In this document: one piece after another, positions 6,338-7,437 of the stretch
How the letters are laid out: the number at the start of each line of letters is the position of its first letter
How positions within the stretch are numbered: position 1 is the first letter of the stretch
Origin: JAGLSB01 sp023135955
Lineage (GTDB): Bacteria; Bacteroidota; Bacteroidia; Bacteroidales; GCA-2748055
Assembly: GCA_030673645.1 (NCBI GenBank)
Contig: DAOVIO010000186.1
Span: 1 to 7,437 of the forward strand
Reading direction: 5' to 3'
DNA: 7,437 bases
Made by a program: the position numbers and the translations under genes
The notes under the pieces: model-generated
What the model was told of the DNA's origin: nothing
What the model saw: the letters and a program-made list of their open reading frames with translations, nothing else
The model's database searches: none

Positions 6338-7111
6338 TCATAGATTCTCATTATTTAACTTATTGACTTCTTTGATTTTCATTTTAAATAAATTTTGCTT
6401 TAAATCCGGGTTCAGCATAGCCATACCGGTACAATATTTACTAAAACGACGGGGAGGGATTTTATTCTTTCTTAATACATGTACAAAAACAGTGCCTGAA
6501 AGTCGATTTTGAAATTTTATTTCTGCAATAGCTACTCCAAAAAGCTTTAAAGAATCAGATTTACCCGGCTTGGAAAAACTCAAATGATAGTCGAGAGTAA
6601 TCCTTTCTTTCTGATTACGATGAACAAGAGTTATTCGGTTAAAATTATTTTCCAGAGCAGGATTAATCTTTTCATTTCCATAGGGTGTGAATGAAGAAAG
6701 AAATTCTTCCTCTTTACTGAGGATTACACTATTCCCATTTTCAATCTTTAAACGTTTTTTTGTAGTAACTCCACGAGAATCCTTTCGCTTCACTTCGAGA
6801 AAAACAAGCTCTGAAGAATTGTATTTTCTAAATCTTATTTTGTGGCGATTTAACATTCCTCGGTGATGCATATGATACATATCCAGTTTCGGAGTATCGA
6901 AATATTTTGTTTGATAATTCTGAACACGATTATTCCCGATCTCAAGCACATCATAACTATCCTTTAATTCCTCAAGAATGGAAGCTAATTTGCTTAAACT
7001 GAAAATATATTTTCTGTCTTTCCGTCGCAATAAGCTAGCCTTCTGAACTTCAGTCAGGCCAATTCCTTTATAACCAGAAAGTATTTCTTCTATACTATTT
7101 TTTGTACTCAT
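6338..7111 (-). CDS. VTC-domain polyphosphate polymerase
   Basis: This 257-residue soluble protein matches the VTC catalytic domain, a tunnel-shaped triphosphate-tunnel enzyme that makes polyphosphate from ATP. In order, the expected conserved elements are RRKDRKYIF (29-37), YQTKYFDTP (66-74), RHKIRFRKY (89-97), FLEVKRK (104-110) followed by TTKKRLKI (116-123), HRNQKERITLDY (164-175), IAEIKF (195-200) and FSKYCTG (223-229). The basic residues (for example R93, R95, K108, R120, R165, R170, K225) would bind the polyanion, and E197 is a candidate metal ligand. No key element appears lost. There is no signal peptide, membrane helix or SPX domain, so it differs from the yeast subunits and must rely on a partner for membrane contact, presumably the DUF4956 protein downstream. 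AAAGG lies 9 nt before the ATG and may help initiation. Confidence 0.88.
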   Translation of the reverse strand: MSTKNSIEEILSGYKGIGLTEVQKASLLRRKDRKYIFSLSKLASILEELKDSYDVLEIGNNRVQNYQTKYFDTPKLDMYHMHHRGMLNRHKIRFRKYNSSELVFLEVKRKDSRGVTTKKRLKIENGNSVILSKEEEFLSSFTPYGNEKINPALENNFNRITLVHRNQKERITLDYHLSFSKPGKSDSLKLFGVAIAEIKFQNRLSGTVFVHVLRKNKIPPRRFSKYCTGMAMLNPDLKQNLFKMKIKEVNKLNNENL

Positions 7112-7159
7112 AGATATAAACCTTTCATATTTTCCTATCTCCAGTCAAATCAAAAAAGA

Positions 7160-7167
7160 CAAATGTA
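7160..7167 (-). promoter_or_regulatory. Possible -7 box for the VTC/DUF4956 operon
   Basis: On the minus strand TACATTTG (7167-7160) matches TAnnTTTG exactly, 48 bp upstream of the ATG at 7111. The nearest upstream TTTG (7195-7192) is 24 bp away rather than 19-21, so the promoter is incomplete or uses weak -33 contacts. A second near match (TTAATTTG, 7199-7192) has no suitable partner. Confidence 0.4.
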
Positions 7168-7307
7168 TTTTCAGATAAAATTATTTGCTTTCAAATTAAA
7201 CGAAGATATTAAATTTTAAGGGATCACAATAATGAATAATAATTTGCGAGTAATATGAATCATCGGGAAAGTTGAAAGACTAACATTTTGGAGTCATTCT
7301 ACAAATT

Positions 7308-7346
7308 AGCACACTAGCACTCCCGATAGCTATCGGGAAGCACACC
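7308..7346. repeat. 8-bp repeat interrupted by an 18-bp perfect palindrome
   Basis: AGCACACT (7308-7315) is followed by AGCAC (7316-7320), then the perfect palindrome TCCCGATAGCTATCGGGA (7321-7338), then AGCACACC (7339-7346). Removing the palindrome with one AGCAC leaves two clean octamers, AGCACACT and AGCACACC. The octamer resembles the ACACCAGC unit at 5543-5558. Confidence 0.75.
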
Positions 7347-7437
7347 AATCCCCCCATGCAACCATTCCAATAAAAATTGATTCTAATTAAAGATAGTCGT
7401 AACTTACTGGCTATTTAAAATATTTGTTTTTTCTTCA

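Larger units (their letters stand above)
7112..7437. other. Intergenic region right of the VTC gene
   Basis: These 326 bp hold the candidate promoter near 7160 and the octamer/palindrome structure at 7308-7346. A short C-run follows (7350-7355). Stop codons are frequent in all frames, and I see no coding frame or RNA gene in the rest. Confidence 0.6.

Noticed and set aside
7108..7128. Six-codon minus-strand ORF (MKGLYL) ending in an ATGA overlap with the VTC start
   Set aside because: Too short to separate from chance, and its apparent start shares the AAAGG that may serve the VTC gene.

Overview
The window looks like a piece of a chromosome from a low-GC member of the Bacteroidota (CFB group). 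Three things point there. The large secreted protein ends in a type IX secretion (T9SS) sorting domain, which is confined to that phylum. Plausible promoters match the Bacteroidota form (TTG, a 19-bp spacer, TAnnTTTG) and not the E. coli form. Genes start without clear Shine-Dalgarno sequences, behind AT-rich leaders. I cannot name a genus.

Layout. At the left edge (1-102, minus) is a short coding-like frame that leaves the window and has no visible start. Next, on the minus strand, is a 1197-residue secreted protein (222-3815): a signal peptide, a right-handed parallel beta-helix region, an FN3-like segment, four roughly 78-residue beta-sandwich repeats and a T9SS tail. Its promoter lies at 3842-3871 and its terminator at 183-206. 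A divergent intergenic region of about 450 bp follows. Then comes a plus-strand gene for a secreted PQQ-type beta-propeller protein (4269-5522). Converging on it from the right is a two-gene minus-strand operon: a VTC-domain polyphosphate polymerase (7111-6338) followed after 32 bp by a DUF4956 membrane protein (6305-5646).

How the genes work together. The beta-helix protein and the beta-propeller protein are both exported, are divergent and may share control; a role in handling extracellular polysaccharide is a guess based on fold only. The VTC/DUF4956 pair is a recurring partnership. The likely picture is a soluble cytoplasmic polyphosphate synthase working with a separate five-helix membrane subunit.

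The most unusual content is between the genes. Each gap holds a different short repeat: paired GAAGTCGAA / CGAAGTATnAATGTCAAAA segments on both sides of the beta-helix gene; opposed 8-bp repeats that fold into a long hairpin four bases after the propeller gene; a 7-bp array that contains the stop codon and last four codons of the DUF4956 gene; and an 18-bp perfect palindrome that appears inserted into an 8-bp repeat at the right end. I see no CRISPR array, tRNA, rRNA or recognisable transposase, and no convincing new multi-gene system. The best candidates for something undescribed are these repeat structures and a 42-codon ORF whose stop overlaps the propeller start.
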